DNA from: Macrostomum hystrix
Taxonomy: Eukaryota > Platyhelminthes > Macrostomidae
Assembly: GCA_950097015.1 (NCBI GenBank)
Contig: CATNEN010000039.1
Span: 18,407,501-18,471,500, forward strand
Reading direction: 5' to 3'
DNA length: 64,000 nt
The notes under the pieces are model-generated. The model worked only from the letters and a program-made list of their open reading frames with translations. It did no database searches and had not been told where the DNA came from. The position numbers were made by a program, and so were the translations under genes. The first letter of the stretch is position 1; each line of letters starts with the position of its first letter. Shown here piece after piece: positions 25,501 to 36,183 of this stretch.

Positions 25501-27924
25501 TTCTACTGCTTTGTACATCTGCACTTGTACACTAACCATCTGACAAGCTAGAATTAGTCAGCCTTGTACAACTGCGTGCTTGGGTTTGATTGTCGGATAG
25601 CAATTGTCAACTTATGCTTTAAATGCCTTGCAATTTAGTATTAATCATTTTAAAATTGAAATTAGATTTGTTCAGCTTACAGAACTTACAGAATCACTAA
25701 ACATTGGCAAAATATCGTTGAGATTATTCAAAGATTCTCGTCGGGATGTCTGGTGGCAAAAGCTGCCAAAATAGGCGTAATTGAGCTGAATGAATTTTTT
25801 GGTACACGGGGAGGTAATGCAGTGAAAAGCTAAAAAGTATGTGAAATCGATATTTTCACCAGTAAAGCTTGTCAGAAATCGATTAAGCTCGATCGCTATA
25901 AATAAGGAAACGAATATCAAGAGATAAGTCTTTGATCTGCCAACAATCAGACATGGCAACTAAATCTCTTCAGAGAAAGTGAGAATTTCCCATCTCCGTA
26001 GTGCATTTTATTAGCCATAAGCCAGCCTCTTAAACTTTTTCTAAGAAACTTAGAAATTCCAATCATTAAATTTACGTTTCCTAGAAAATCTTTCGCGCTT
26101 CGATTTGCAGCCAAAGGATGACCAGACCGCCACCGGCTCGGTCTCAGTCGCCCCCGCAGCCGCCGCTGCCGCCATCGCCCAGTGTCTTCAACAACGTCGC
26201 CGTATCGATGCCACGTCGAGGCTCCACGTTTGGATCGCCGACATCGCCAAGTAACGGCGGCGACTTTAGCGGTCTGACCTCTCTGCCTGGCCGGCCGATG
26301 CAGAGGGTGGGCGGAGGTCAACAGCCCGAAGTCACGTTGCCAGCCAGACTGCGACAGCTCACACAGCAGCGATACTATGCTGACATGAGCCGCGAGAAGG
26401 CTGAGGCCAGTCTCATGAATACCAGAATTGTGAGCTCGCTGGGCGCAAGCAGTCAGTAGATTGCCAAGAGAGTCAGTAGATTGTCAAGAGAGTCAGTAGA
26501 TTGTCAAGAGAGTCAGTAGATTGTCAAGAGAGTCAGTAGATTGTCAAGAGAGTCAGTAGATTGTCAAGAGAGTCAGTAGATTGTCAACAGAGTCAGTAGA
26601 TTGTCAAGAGAGTCAGTAGATTGTCAACAGAGTCAGTAGATTGTCAAGAGAGTCAGTAGATTGTCAAGAGAGTCAGTAGATTGTCAAGAGAGTCAGTAGA
26701 TTGTCAAGAGAGTCAGTAGATTGTCAAGAGAGTCAGTAGATTGTCAAGAGAGTCAGTAGATTGTCAAGAGAGTCAGTAGACTGTCACGAGAGTCAGTAGA
26801 CTGTCACGAGAGTCAGTAGACTGTCACGAGAGTCAGTAGATTGTCAAGAGAGTCAGTAGATTGTCAACAGAGTCAGTAGAATGTCAACAGAGTCAGTAGA
26901 TTGTCAAGAGAGTCAGTAGATTGTCAAGAGAGTCAGTAGATTGTCAAGAGAGTCAGTAGATTGTCAAGAGAGTCAGTAGACTGTCACGAGAGTCAGTAGA
27001 CTGTCACGAGAGTCAGTAGATTGTCAACAGAGTCAGTAGATTGTCAACAGAGTCAGTAGATTGTCACGAGAGTCAGTAGATTGTCACGAGAGTCAGTAGA
27101 CTGTCATGAGAGTCAGTAGACTGTCATGAGAGTCAGTAGACTGTCCCGAGAGTCAGTAGACTGTCATGAGAGTCAGTAGACTGTCATGAGAGTCAGTAGA
27201 TTGTCATGAGAGTCAGTAAACTGTTAGTTAACTTATTTCTTTGACCGCAAATCCTAAAATCCCCTCGTCTGTACATTGTCGCCTTCATCAGGAGGGTCAG
27301 TTCCTGGTGCGTCCCAGCAAAGCTTCAGCCTATTGTCTGTCCGTGTTTCACAAGGGCCGGGTTGTCCATCTTAAGATTGTTTGCGTTGGTAATCGCTATG
27401 TGCTAGAGCAGCTTGTGAACGATGGCGAGGTAAGAATTTAATTAGAATATTTTTTCTGTAATTTAAGAAAATTGTTTTAGTAATATCGCTGAACTGAGTC
27501 TATGCTAATTTCAGCCAATCAAACAACAGACGTTGGGTTAAAGGAAATGAAACTTAGATTAAGGGGTAAAGGGGTAGAAAAAACTTTAGGTTCTTGTCTA
27601 GGCTGACCAATTGACGAGCGAGACGAAGGATAGATAATAAATTTTCGCGTCCCTGATCAGCCAATCAGAGAACAGCGGTTGGGTTTAGAATGCAAATAAG
27701 GGAGCCCTTCCATTAACAGTAAAAATACCACCGTCTTTCTTGATCTTGAAACTAATCACCACGAGAATCCAGAACTGTCTACTGTTATAATTCAGCAGAA
27801 TTTTTCGTCGATTTAATTTCAGACTTTTGCCTGCGTTCCGGATCTGATAGACTCGCTGACTTCAAACCGCAGGTCACTAACCCTGATGAATGGCGACTGT
27901 ATTACCCTGCGGCAAACGGATTAA
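22581..27924 (+). CDS. Tandem-SH2 adaptor protein with proline-rich linker
   Basis: Six exons: 22581-22766, 23806-23943, 25164-25273, 26111-26429, 27292-27429, 27823-27924 (993 nt, 330 aa; all phases agree). The N-terminus has NFLPPPPPEF, a possible EVH1/SH3 ligand. SH2-1 is about residues 44-140: DMTRNEALEAL, DGAYIVRP with the phosphotyrosine-binding Arg, TKHVKIK, FDTMSQLMDYLTKN. A basic Pro/Ser-rich linker follows (about 146-230). SH2-2 is about 233-330: DMSREKAEASLM, EGQFLVRP, VVHLKIV, PDLIDSLTSN. The two SH2 domains share intron positions and both have a 138-nt FLVRP exon, pointing to internal duplication. No catalytic domain is present, so an adaptor role in tyrosine-kinase signalling is inferred. 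The ATG is the first in frame near the TATA box; upstream hydrophobic codons in the same frame have no ATG. AATAAA is at 28060-28065. I do not recognise a named ortholog. Confidence 0.85.
22835..23750. repeat. 25-bp minisatellite, TAGCTAGAATCGCAGCA family (SH2 gene intron 1)
   Basis: 25-bp units made of TAGCTAGAATCGCAGCA plus GAGAATCG fill the intron 22767-23805 and become degenerate (AAGCTAGAATCGCAGCAGAT) after 23440. The unit is the same as in the ammonium transporter intron at 38140. Confidence 0.95.
24008..25045. repeat. 24-bp minisatellite, same family (SH2 gene intron 2)
   Basis: About 43 units of 24 bp (GCTAGAATCGCAGCA followed by AGAGCTATG or variants) occupy most of intron 23944-25163. 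Reading frames through it give repetitive ARIAARAM-like peptides that are not genes. Confidence 0.95.
25705..25770 (-). repeat. Partial dispersed repeat copy (family C) in SH2 gene intron 3
   Basis: ATTCTCGTCGGGATGTCTGG and the following GTGGCAAAAGC...AATAGGCGTAATT match the copy at 30670-30760. Confidence 0.55.
26450..27225. repeat. 20-bp minisatellite AGTCAGTAGATTGTCAAGAG (SH2 gene intron 4)
   Basis: About 38 units in strict 20-bp register, with CTGTCACGAG and CTGTCATGAG variants grouped toward the 3' end. It fills the intron 26430-27291. Confidence 0.97.
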
Positions 27925-28059
27925 AACTAATGCTGACAATCTTTTCACGCAACATAATACCTGACGGGCTGATAACTGACGGGATTTAAGAGTATAACAA
28001 AAGCTTTTCACTAATTTTAATACTGCATCGGATTGTTAAAAAAGCTCCCAATATTGTAA

Positions 28060-28065
28060 AATAAA
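28060..28065 (+). terminator. Poly(A) signal AATAAA, tandem-SH2 gene
   Basis: Canonical hexamer 136 bp after the stop at 27922-27924. Confidence 0.4.
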
Positions 28066-28510
28066 CTCTAAGGCTTATAAACTATGCTCATCCAAAGATA
28101 AACTAACTCCTTAGATTGCAGAATACAGCCGCCTAGATTTTACTCGTAAAATAAAAAAAACACATCAGATCAAGAATAAATATCCAATATAAAAGAACAA
28201 ACCGATTTGTTTCTGAATCACCCAGTTTTTAAACAGCTATATGTGTCTAGCAAAATTTTTCTAGTTTTAAACCATTCAACTATAAAAATCCCTATTTTTT
28301 AAATCTCCGATTCTTAGAAACATGTTTTATTTTGAGTGATGTCATAAGCCAGCTATAAAATTGTTGTTTTGCAGTGTACATCAAGAATTTCGTAACAGTT
28401 GGCTCTGAATATTCTTTTATAAATATACAACACCAAAGCGCTCATCAAAGAATGGCTCATGTTACTTTTTCTCATTAGTATGCTATTTTCTTACCTGTGT
28501 AAGTTGTTCC
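28066..28510. other. AT-rich intergenic stretch
   Basis: No gene or recognised repeat seen before the 16/18-bp array. Confidence 0.5.
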
Positions 28511-28511
28511 C

Positions 28512-30172
28512 GTGTCAAATCTCTCCCGTGTCTCATCCCTCCCGTGTCAAATCTCTCCCGTGTCTCATCTCTCCCGTGTCTCATCTCTCCCGTGTCTCAT
28601 CTCTCCCGTGTCTCATCTCTCCCGTGTCTCATCTCTATCCCGAGTCTCGACATCTCTCCCGTGTCTCATCTCTCCCGTGTCTCATCTCTATCCCGAGTCT
28701 CATCTCTCCCGTGTCTCATCTCTATCCCGAGTCTCATCTCTCCCGTGTCTCATCTCTATCCCGAGTCTCATCTCTCCCGTGTCTCATCTCTATCCCGAGT
28801 CTCATCTCTCCCGTGTCTCATCTCTATCCCGAGTCTCATCTCTCCCGTGTCTCATCTCTCCCGTGTCTCATCTCTATCCCGAGTCTCATCTCTCCCGTGT
28901 CTCATCTCTATCCCGAGTCTCATCTCTCCCGTGTCTCATCTCTATCCCGAGTCTCATCTCTCCCGAGTCTCATCTCTCCCGTGTCTCATCTCTATCCCGA
29001 GTCTCATCTCTCCCGTGTCTCATCTCTATCCCGAGTCTCATCTCTCCCGTGTCTCATCTCTCCCGTGTCTCATCTCTATCCCGAGTCTCATCTCTCCCGT
29101 GTCTCATCTCTATCCCGAGTCTCATCTCTCCCGTGTCTCATCTCTATCCCGAGTCTCAACTCTCCCGTGTCTCATCTCTCCCGTGTCTCATCTCTCCCGT
29201 GTCTCATCTCTATCCCGAGTCTCAACTCTCCCGTGTCTCATCTCTATCCCGAGTCTCATCTCTCCCGTGTCTCATCTCTCCCGTGTCTCATCTCTATCCC
29301 GAGTCTCATCTCTCCCGTGTCTCATCTCTATCCCGAGTCTCATCTCTCCCGTGTCTCATCTCTATCCCGAGTCTCATCTCTCCCGTGTCTCATCTCTATC
29401 CCGAGTCTCATCTCTCCCGTGTCTCATCTCTATCCCGAGTCTCATCTCTCCCGTTTCTCATCTCTCCCGTGTCTCATCTCTATCCCGAGTCTCATCTCTC
29501 CCGTGTCTCATCTCTATCCCGAGTCTCATCTCTCCCGTGTCTCATCTCTATCCCGAGTCTCATCTCTCCCGTGTCTCATCTCTATCCCGAGTCTCATCTC
29601 TCCCGAGTCTCATCTCTCCCGTGTCTCATCTCTATCCCGAGTCTCATCTCTCCCGTGTCTCATCTCTATCCCGAGTCTCATCTCTCCCGTGTCTCATCTC
29701 TCCCGTGTCTCATCTCTATCCCGAGTCTCAACTCTCCCGTGTCTCATCTCTATCCCGAGTCTCATCTCTATCCCGAGTCTCATCTCTCCCGTGTCTCATC
29801 TCTATCCCGAGTCTCATCTCTCTCGTGTCTCATCTCTCCCGTGTCTTATCTCTCCCGTGTCTCATCTCTATCCCGAGTCTCAACTCTCCCGTGTCTCATC
29901 TCTATCCCGAGTCTCATCTCTATCCCGAGTCTCATCTCTCCCGTGTCTCATCTCTCCCGTGTCTCATCTCTCCCGTGTCTCATCTCTCCCATGTCTCATC
30001 TCTGCCGTGTCTCATCTCTCCCGTGCCTTATCTCTCCCGTGTCTCATCTCTCCCGTGTCTCATCTCTCCCGTGTCTCATCTCTCCCGTGTCTCATCTCTA
30101 TCCCGAGTCTCAACTCTCCCGTGTCTCATCTCTATCCCGAGTCTCATCTCTCCCGTGTCTCATCTCTCCCGT
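28512..30172. repeat. Mixed 16/18-bp minisatellite
   Basis: Alternates TCTCATCTCTCCCGTG (16 bp) and TCTCATCTCTATCCCGAG (18 bp) units for 1.66 kb. No stop codon occurs in any of the three forward frames, producing three overlapping ORFs of about 550-590 codons that are artefacts. Confidence 0.97.
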
Positions 30173-30669
30173 CACAGACTGCTATGACTGCTGCGAGATT
30201 CTATCTACTCGTTAGACTAATCTCTTGAATATCCATGTGCGGCCTCTGATGGTATGGCTATTATATGAAACCAAAAAGCTGAAAAAGTTAAGCATGCTTA
30301 AAAATGAGTAACTTGACATAAAAAACTGTTTGATTTTATATTTATTACAGATATATATTCGTCGTTACAGGAACAGAAGAGAAAATTAGTTTACTCAAAA
30401 ATCTATTCTACGAAGGAAATCTCTATATTAAGCAAACTGCGCGGCACAACGCGCTGTGAAAAAAAAGCGGAAGAAAATTACAACAGTGAAGCGTAGATTG
30501 CCTTTTAAGATCTCCTTTTAAGAAGCGCTTAATTTGCTTAAAAAAGACAACGGGCGGTTTCAAATACACTCATTTTCATTTTTTCTGTATCTCCTTAAAT
30601 GTTCATCCAATTGTAATGAAAATCCATGGGCTAACATTTTCTACCAAACGAAACAACTTCCAGAATTAC

Positions 30670-30945
30670 AGACTACGGCATCGTCAGGATATTCAACGAC
30701 TATCGTCGGGATGTGTCTGGTAGCAAAAGCAACCAATATAGGCATAATTTCTTTGCTCACAAAAGTTAATAATGTAACCATATTTTCTACTATTTCTTAT
30801 TACATTTTACTGATTATATTGTTAATTTTTTGTCCATGGTCTTCGACAAGAATCGCTGAGTATCCCGACGATGCTGACGTCAGGGAGACATTGTGAAGTA
30901 GGCAGTGGGTATCTGAAATACCCCCGTGGTCGTGGTTCTTCTACT
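30670..30945 (-). repeat. Dispersed repeat copy (family C) with inverted ends
   Basis: Left arm GCATCGTCAGGATATTCAAC (about 30677) and right arm, inverted, GCATCGTCGGGATACTCAGC (about 30878) form imperfect inverted repeats. Beyond the right arm, GTGGGTATCTGAAATACCCC forms a short hairpin and matches the copy at 15893. Confidence 0.6.
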
Positions 30946-31065
30946 GTTAGCACTTTGATATTAGTAAAACACAATGGGACTCTAGGAATCTAACTGAATT
31001 AAAAATATTTTATGCCGTTTGGAGTAGATTTCATTCATTGTTCTCAAGTCTCTCCCGAAGTGTGC

Positions 31066-32268
31066 TCAGAGAAGGGAGCAGCAGCACTGCTGTGGGTAGT
31101 CGGGGAAGTACACCTTCCTATCTAGGCCATAGACAAAAAACTTGCCGCCTTGGTCCTCGAACTTCCAGTCGGCCTCCACAACTGGCGTGGCCAGTACCGT
31201 GTGCCGCATGGCCAGGATGCGGCCCTCCTTGCTGTACTTGGCCGACATTGCCGGCAACAGCTCCTTGGAGAATTTCACGATGCACTGCTCGGGAAACTCG
31301 GTCAGGGGCACCAGTACGGGGCTCTCATCGCGGTACATCTCCTGGCCCTTCACCTCGGAAACCAGCTTGTCCGGCAGGGCGGTCTCCTCATGTACCTTGT
31401 CCTCCTTGTGCGCCTCCCACTTGGTGTGGTTCTGCACGCTCCACTTGAGCTTCTTGAGACCGGAGCAGGTCTTGCACTTGTACTTGCCGGCGCCGTGGCA
31501 GCGATTGCAGGCGCGCTGACCGCTGCCGCCGCACTGCCAGCAGGCCACGTCGCCCTCTGGTCCAGCCACCGTGCCGCCGCCGCCGCAGCCGTTGCAAAGA
31601 AAGTGCGCCCGGCCCTTGCATTCTCGACAGCGAACCTGGCCCTTGCCCTTGCAGTACCAGCACTTGCGCACCGAGGCCGTATGCGGAACCTCCGCCTTGC
31701 GCTTCTCCTCCTTCCACTGCTGCTTCGGCTGCATCTCCATGTCCCACGGCATCGGGGCGGCGCCCGCGGCCGGCGGGTCGAACTTTTCGCCCTTCTTGTA
31801 GCCCTGGCTGACCCACTTTACCTTGCGCACCTCGATGAACATCTCGCAGCGGTAGATGAACGCGTTGGTGAGCTTCAGGTTGCTGATGGTCATCTGTTCC
31901 GCTGCCCCGGATCGCCAGCAGGCCTGCGAGTTGACGTGCTTCAGCAGCGCTTCGCGCACCTCCGGCTCCTCCATCTTGCCGATGTTGCGCGGAATGTCCA
32001 GCGGCGCCGGCTTGGCTTCGTTGTAGACCGGAGCAGCCGGGGGCGGCAGGAAGCGCGTCTTCTTTCGCTCCTCGCCCTTCTTGCGGTAAGTGGGCGGCCC
32101 GATGATGCTCTCGTAATTGGGCACCTTGTCGGCCCGGTACTTGTGGTCCTTTCCCTTGGCCGCCTTCTTGTTCATCTTCTTCTGCTCGTCGGAGCTCGAC
32201 GAGGCCAACGACGTCTCCGACGACGAATAGTCGGTGTCGATTTCCAGGACTCCGATTTTGAATCCCAT
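31066..32268 (-). CDS. SSUH2-like cysteine-rich protein
   Basis: Single exon, 400 aa. After a Ser/Lys-rich N-terminus (1-70), residues 100-200 match the SSUH2 pattern: EVREALLKHVNSQACWRSGAA, a W-rich stretch and MPWDMEMQ, VPHTASVRKC. Residues 203-269 are a DnaJ-type zinc-finger-like cysteine region with repeated CxxCxGxG motifs (CWYCKGKG, CRECKGRA, CNGCGGGG, CWQCGGSG, CNRCHGAG, CKTCSG). The C-terminal domain (about 270-390) is conserved in length. SSUH2 is linked in vertebrates to tooth development; its biochemical role is not established. The protein ends CCCSLL: the last four residues fit a CaaX box with Leu, so geranylgeranylation plus nearby cysteine palmitoylation is possible (inference). 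TATA-like TATAAGA is about 90 bp upstream. Confidence 0.88.
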   Translation of the reverse strand: MGFKIGVLEIDTDYSSSETSLASSSSDEQKKMNKKAAKGKDHKYRADKVPNYESIIGPPTYRKKGEERKKTRFLPPPAAPVYNEAKPAPLDIPRNIGKMEEPEVREALLKHVNSQACWRSGAAEQMTISNLKLTNAFIYRCEMFIEVRKVKWVSQGYKKGEKFDPPAAGAAPMPWDMEMQPKQQWKEEKRKAEVPHTASVRKCWYCKGKGQVRCRECKGRAHFLCNGCGGGGTVAGPEGDVACWQCGGSGQRACNRCHGAGKYKCKTCSGLKKLKWSVQNHTKWEAHKEDKVHEETALPDKLVSEVKGQEMYRDESPVLVPLTEFPEQCIVKFSKELLPAMSAKYSKEGRILAMRHTVLATPVVEADWKFEDQGGKFFVYGLDRKVYFPDYPQQCCCSLL

Positions 32269-32354
32269 GCTTGGCTTACTGGCTGGGTTTGGTGCTGTAT
32301 TTAGATCGCTGTGTTACAAGCGCATATAGTGGGCTAGTGAGCACTGCATCGGGT

Positions 32355-32361
32355 TCTTATA
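32355..32361 (-). promoter_or_regulatory. TATA-like element of the SSUH2-like gene
   Basis: Minus strand CTCTATAAGAAC here is 87-93 bp upstream of the ATG at 32268. A second candidate, CTATATG, is nearer (about 32318). Confidence 0.4.
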
Positions 32362-32870
32362 GAGCACAGTAACAGTTGCTATGGCAGGGTGTGGGTGGTT
32401 TGTGCTGAGCATCAGCCGTCTCAGTGCAATCCTTGTCCAAGTGTACATTGTGTTGCCGTAGCGATGAGGACGCTTTCTCATCAACCCTGTCCCTCAATCT
32501 CCATGAAGCTCTGTCTCTCTCACTCACACAATTGTGTGCTATTCTACTTAGTTAAAAAATACAAGGCATGACAGCAGCACAATGGGGCGTCTTGCAAGAC
32601 ATTTTTAGCGACGAAAAAACTGTCCTTCTGATGTTAAAAAGCGTTAAAACTAGATACTGTAACCAGTGTTCCGTGTCTCATCAGAAGCAATTATGAGTAC
32701 TACAGTTGTTTCGGCTATAATCCTGATTCTCAATTCTGCCAATTTTGTGTCTCAATCTTCAAGCCATCTAGATAATGCTAATTAGCACACACATAAGATA
32801 AGCTTAAATTTCTGTGTGGATCTGAAGAATACTAAACTTTTATTAAGTTTTTCGCTTGCGTTCTTAAGAA
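32362..32870. other. Intergenic stretch
   Basis: No gene supported; short ORFs lack family features. Confidence 0.45.
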
Positions 32871-32960
32871 TGGGGCGAGTGGCAGAGTGGTCTAACGAGT
32901 TTTCCACGGTCCCTAAGTTCGATTCCATGTTGAGGCCACATTTATTTGGTAACAGAAGAA
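32871..32960 (+). repeat. tRNA-like head of a SINE (family A), 5' part only
   Basis: GTGGCAGAGTGGTCTAACG resembles an RNA polymerase III A box and AGTTCGATTCC a B box, spaced as in Leu/Ser-type tRNAs. Downstream GAGGCCACATTTATTTGG matches the SINE at 50203. It lacks a proper anticodon arm and acceptor stem, so it is not a functional tRNA. Confidence 0.65.
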
Positions 32961-33445
32961 TCAGTAAGAAGTGATTATTGTGTTGAAAACTTCTGGTAGA
33001 CACAATGGCCATGTTCAATAGTAGGTGCATCGCAGCTCAGCAACCAAGGCTTCATGGTAGCTAAGCAACTAAGAATTCTTTATCAGCCTGTCAATGATTT
33101 TCATTCCATACCCTCTCTGGCGCCTTAGTGAATAATTCAAGCCTAGAAAGTACAGAGAGAAACTTTAACATTGATCCATTAGCAATGAATGCGATTTAGG
33201 ATTAAGTTGGAAAGCTCTCAGGTAATTCCATTGTGACGAATGCGAAATACTGAATATTGATTGGATCGCTGACAGTTGTCAAGGCTTCCCCCTCCAGGGG
33301 CCATTGCTAATTAGTCAGATGTCAAAGCAATGTCAGTTTTCTGCTAGATTGTTGTCCATTTAAATTTTTATATCTAGAACTTTTTCTAGATAAACGCGGC
33401 GTTTTTTGCTTTAGGTATTAGACCTGATTTCTATTTCCATTATTA
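32961..33445. other. Intergenic stretch
   Basis: No gene or recognisable repeat. Confidence 0.45.
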
Positions 33446-34120
33446 GACACCCTTATCTCTGTCAGACACCCTTATCTCTGTCAGACACCCTTATCACTGT
33501 CAGACACCGTTATCTCTGTCAGACACCCTTATCACTGTCAGACACCGTTATCTCTGTCAGACACCCTTATCTCTGTCAGACACCCTTATCTCTGTCAGAC
33601 ACCCTTATCACTGTCAGACACCGTTATCTCTGTCAGACACCCTTATCACTGTCAGACACCCTTATCTCTGTCAGACACCCTTATCTCTGTCAGACACCCT
33701 TATCACTGTCAGACACCGTTATCTCTGTCAGACGCCCTTATCTCTGTCAGACACCGTTATCTCTGTCAGACACCGTTATCTCTGTCAGACACCGTTATCT
33801 CTGTCAGACACCCTTATCTCTGTCAGACACCCTTATCTCTGTCAGACTACCTTATCTCTGTCAGACACCCTTATCTCTGTCAGACACCGTTATCTCTGTC
33901 AGACACCCTTATCTCTGTCAGAAACCCTTATCTCTGTCAGACTACCTTATCTCTGTCAGACTACCTTATCTCTGTCAGACACTCTTATCTCTGTCAGACA
34001 CTATTATCTCTGTCAGAAACCCTTATCTCTGTCAGACTACCTTATCTCTGTCAGACTACCTTATCTCTATCAGACTACCTTATCTCTGTCAGACACCCTT
34101 ATCTCTGTCAGACTACCTTA
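33446..34120. repeat. 19-bp minisatellite AGACACCCTTATCTCTGTC
   Basis: About 35 units with CCGTTATC and CTACCTTATC variants. It lies downstream of the small glutamine-rich gene (minus). Confidence 0.95.
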
Positions 34121-34473
34121 TGTCTACCTGCACCTTTACCTGACACTCTTATCTGCAACTGACAACCTCACTCCACCCGATACCATCACTTCCGCCTGAC
34201 ACCCATATCCACACCTGACACATTATCATCACCTGAAATGTACTGAATAAACAAAATTAAGCGAACGGGACTATATTTATAAATATATATTACAACAGAA
34301 CATTAAAAACACGACGAGTCGACCTATGCGCATTCGTTTTGCAACATTAGTGCTCACTATAGCTTAATATTTGGGCAAACAGTCGAAAGACCTGTGTCTT
34401 GTGCGTCAGCGATATTCGGTATTAGAAAGCTCATCAGTAAATGTAGTAATTGTCGCTACAATTCTTTCCTTAT

Positions 34474-34974
34474 TTATGGAGCATTTTGACGACCAAGTAT
34501 CGTGACGATTTGTCCTCGACCAGATCCCGACAACGCATGTTCATCGTCGTCCTGCTCCTCCTCCTTCTCCGTCAGGGGAGTCAGCTGACGACGCAGCCAT
34601 TCCGGCCGCCGCTGCTTCGACGCGTCCTCCGTCTCCTTGACGGAACTTCTAGCGGTCGAAACCTCGCTGTCAACCGGTTGTTGGCCTGTTGCAGATGCCA
34701 GATCTTCGTGACGTTGAATGCCTCGAGCGTTCAGCCAGTCATCGACTGTGGGCGTCACCGCCAGGAGCTCCGCCCAGTCCATCACCAAGCAGGCCATGCG
34801 CCGATGGCACAGTATCTTTGCTCTATCAGCCGAAGCCTGAATCTCGTCCAGCAGAAGCTCTTTGGCCCGCTGAAGACTGCGGTTTTTGGCCAGGGTCCGG
34901 GCTAGCGTGCTGGCAGCCCGACGAGCTGCCGCTTGACGCTGCTGCTGCTGTTGCTTCAGCTGCTGTTGTTGCAT
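34474..34974 (-). CDS. Small glutamine-rich, probably coiled-coil hypothetical protein
   Basis: Single exon, 166 aa, beginning MQQQQLKQQQQQRQAAARR. Residues 1-60 are rich in Gln, Ala, Arg and Leu and look helical/coiled-coil (LARTLAKNRSLQRAKELLLD). The middle (ILCHRRMACLVMDWAELL, WLNARGIQRHEDL) is mixed, and the C-terminus is charged (EKEEEQDDDEH). No family was recognised. Support as a real gene: ATG start, a TATATAG element 96 bp upstream as in neighbouring genes, and no internal repeats. No homology is claimed. Confidence 0.5.
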   Translation of the reverse strand: MQQQQLKQQQQQRQAAARRAASTLARTLAKNRSLQRAKELLLDEIQASADRAKILCHRRMACLVMDWAELLAVTPTVDDWLNARGIQRHEDLASATGQQPVDSEVSTARSSVKETEDASKQRRPEWLRRQLTPLTEKEEEQDDDEHALSGSGRGQIVTILGRQNAP

Positions 34975-35069
34975 TTCAGTTTTTCTAAATTAAACCGAAA
35001 AATACTCAAAAGAAGTGTGCAACGGTATTAATAATACTTACTGAAGAGGCAGTGTAGATTGCTTCACAC

Positions 35070-35076
35070 CTATATA
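35070..35076 (-). promoter_or_regulatory. TATA box of the glutamine-rich gene
   Basis: Minus strand TTCTATATAGG, 96 bp upstream of the ATG at 34974. Confidence 0.45.
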
Positions 35077-35304
35077 GAACCTGTTAAGCACCACACAATG
35101 GCTGTATTATAGTATTTTTTATTGCAGTTTTTTCATTTCTTCTGCTTAATTTACAGCAAGACAGAGTTTAATATTATTGTCGGCGGCATTATCAAAAGAA
35201 ATGTCCAAGAATGGCGGCTGGAAGTGTTAGCGAAAAGAATTTACTGCATGCAATATAATTATTTTTGTGTGCATCTATCCATTGCATGAAATGATTATAT
35301 CATT

Positions 35305-35381
35305 CTATCTATGTATCTATCTATCTATCTATCCATCTATCTGTCTACCGATCTATCTATCTATCTATCTATCTATCTAGA

Positions 35382-35413
<32 letters not shown>

Positions 35414-35446
35414 GTCTATATGTCTATCTATATATCTATCTATCTG

Positions 35447-35478
<32 letters not shown>

Positions 35479-35545
35479 GAATCTATCTATCTATCTATCT
35501 AGAATCTATCTATCTATCTATTTATCCATCTATCTATCTATTTAA
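35305..35545. repeat. (CTAT)n microsatellite
   Basis: CTAT tetranucleotide tract interrupted by CTAGAATC and CTGT variants. Confidence 0.97.
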
Positions 35546-36183
35546 ATAAACTTTTTAACTAGTGAGCTGACAAATTGCGTATAGAACCAGTTGAATAAGC
35601 CCGTGAGTGACAGGAAATCAGTAGGGAAAATGTTCGTATATTTACGAGTACATGCATTCTTCTTTATCCCATTCTAATACTCTGCAATTATTTGTGTTTT
35701 TGTCTCTCCGTCTCGTGTGACAGGCGCGATTCCGATTAAACTGTTGCGAGACAGCCCAACTGACGAAGATGATGAAAAATTCTTCCCACCGACAACACAC
35801 AGAGAAGGAGAAAAATTGTTGAGATCGCATCGTTAATTCAGTGCCGCAGTGAGAGCACCAGTTGTCACGCATGCTAGAATGGAGTGGGAGCGAGAAAGCA
35901 ACAAAAAGAGAATAAAAATGATCCGCTTTGCATTCTCCCAATAAACAAAACGGGATGGATTCCCATAAATGATTCCTAATTGGGCCCCGGATCATTTTCG
36001 GCGACACTATCACAGGTGAATCCCATTCGCAAGGCAGCCAATGAGGGCGCAGGAGAAATGCAGAACTCCTCATTTGACTTCCTTAACGATCTGCTTTGAG
36101 TGTTTTGTTCTACAGCCAAAAGCAGAAATTGCATTGTCGACTCTGTCAAAGTGAGCAGAGATTGCGAGCACTTTACTGACCGC
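35546..36183. other. Upstream region of the ammonium transporter gene
   Basis: No TATA box or gene recognised. Confidence 0.4.

Noticed and set aside
28459-30228. Three overlapping plus-strand ORFs of about 550-590 codons
   Set aside because: They are three frames of one stop-free 16/18-bp CT-rich array; the peptides are pure repeats with no start context or domain.
31038-32304. Long plus-strand ORFs opposite the SSUH2-like gene
   Set aside because: Shadows of a GC-rich coding region; the minus frame carries the CxxC motifs.
32871-32945. Functional tRNA gene
   Set aside because: A and B boxes are present but no acceptor-stem pairing or sound anticodon arm; downstream sequence matches a SINE.
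34450-34988. Plus-strand ORFs opposite the glutamine-rich gene
   Set aside because: No ATG-led conserved product; the minus-strand frame has the ATG, TATA spacing and charged tail expected of a gene.
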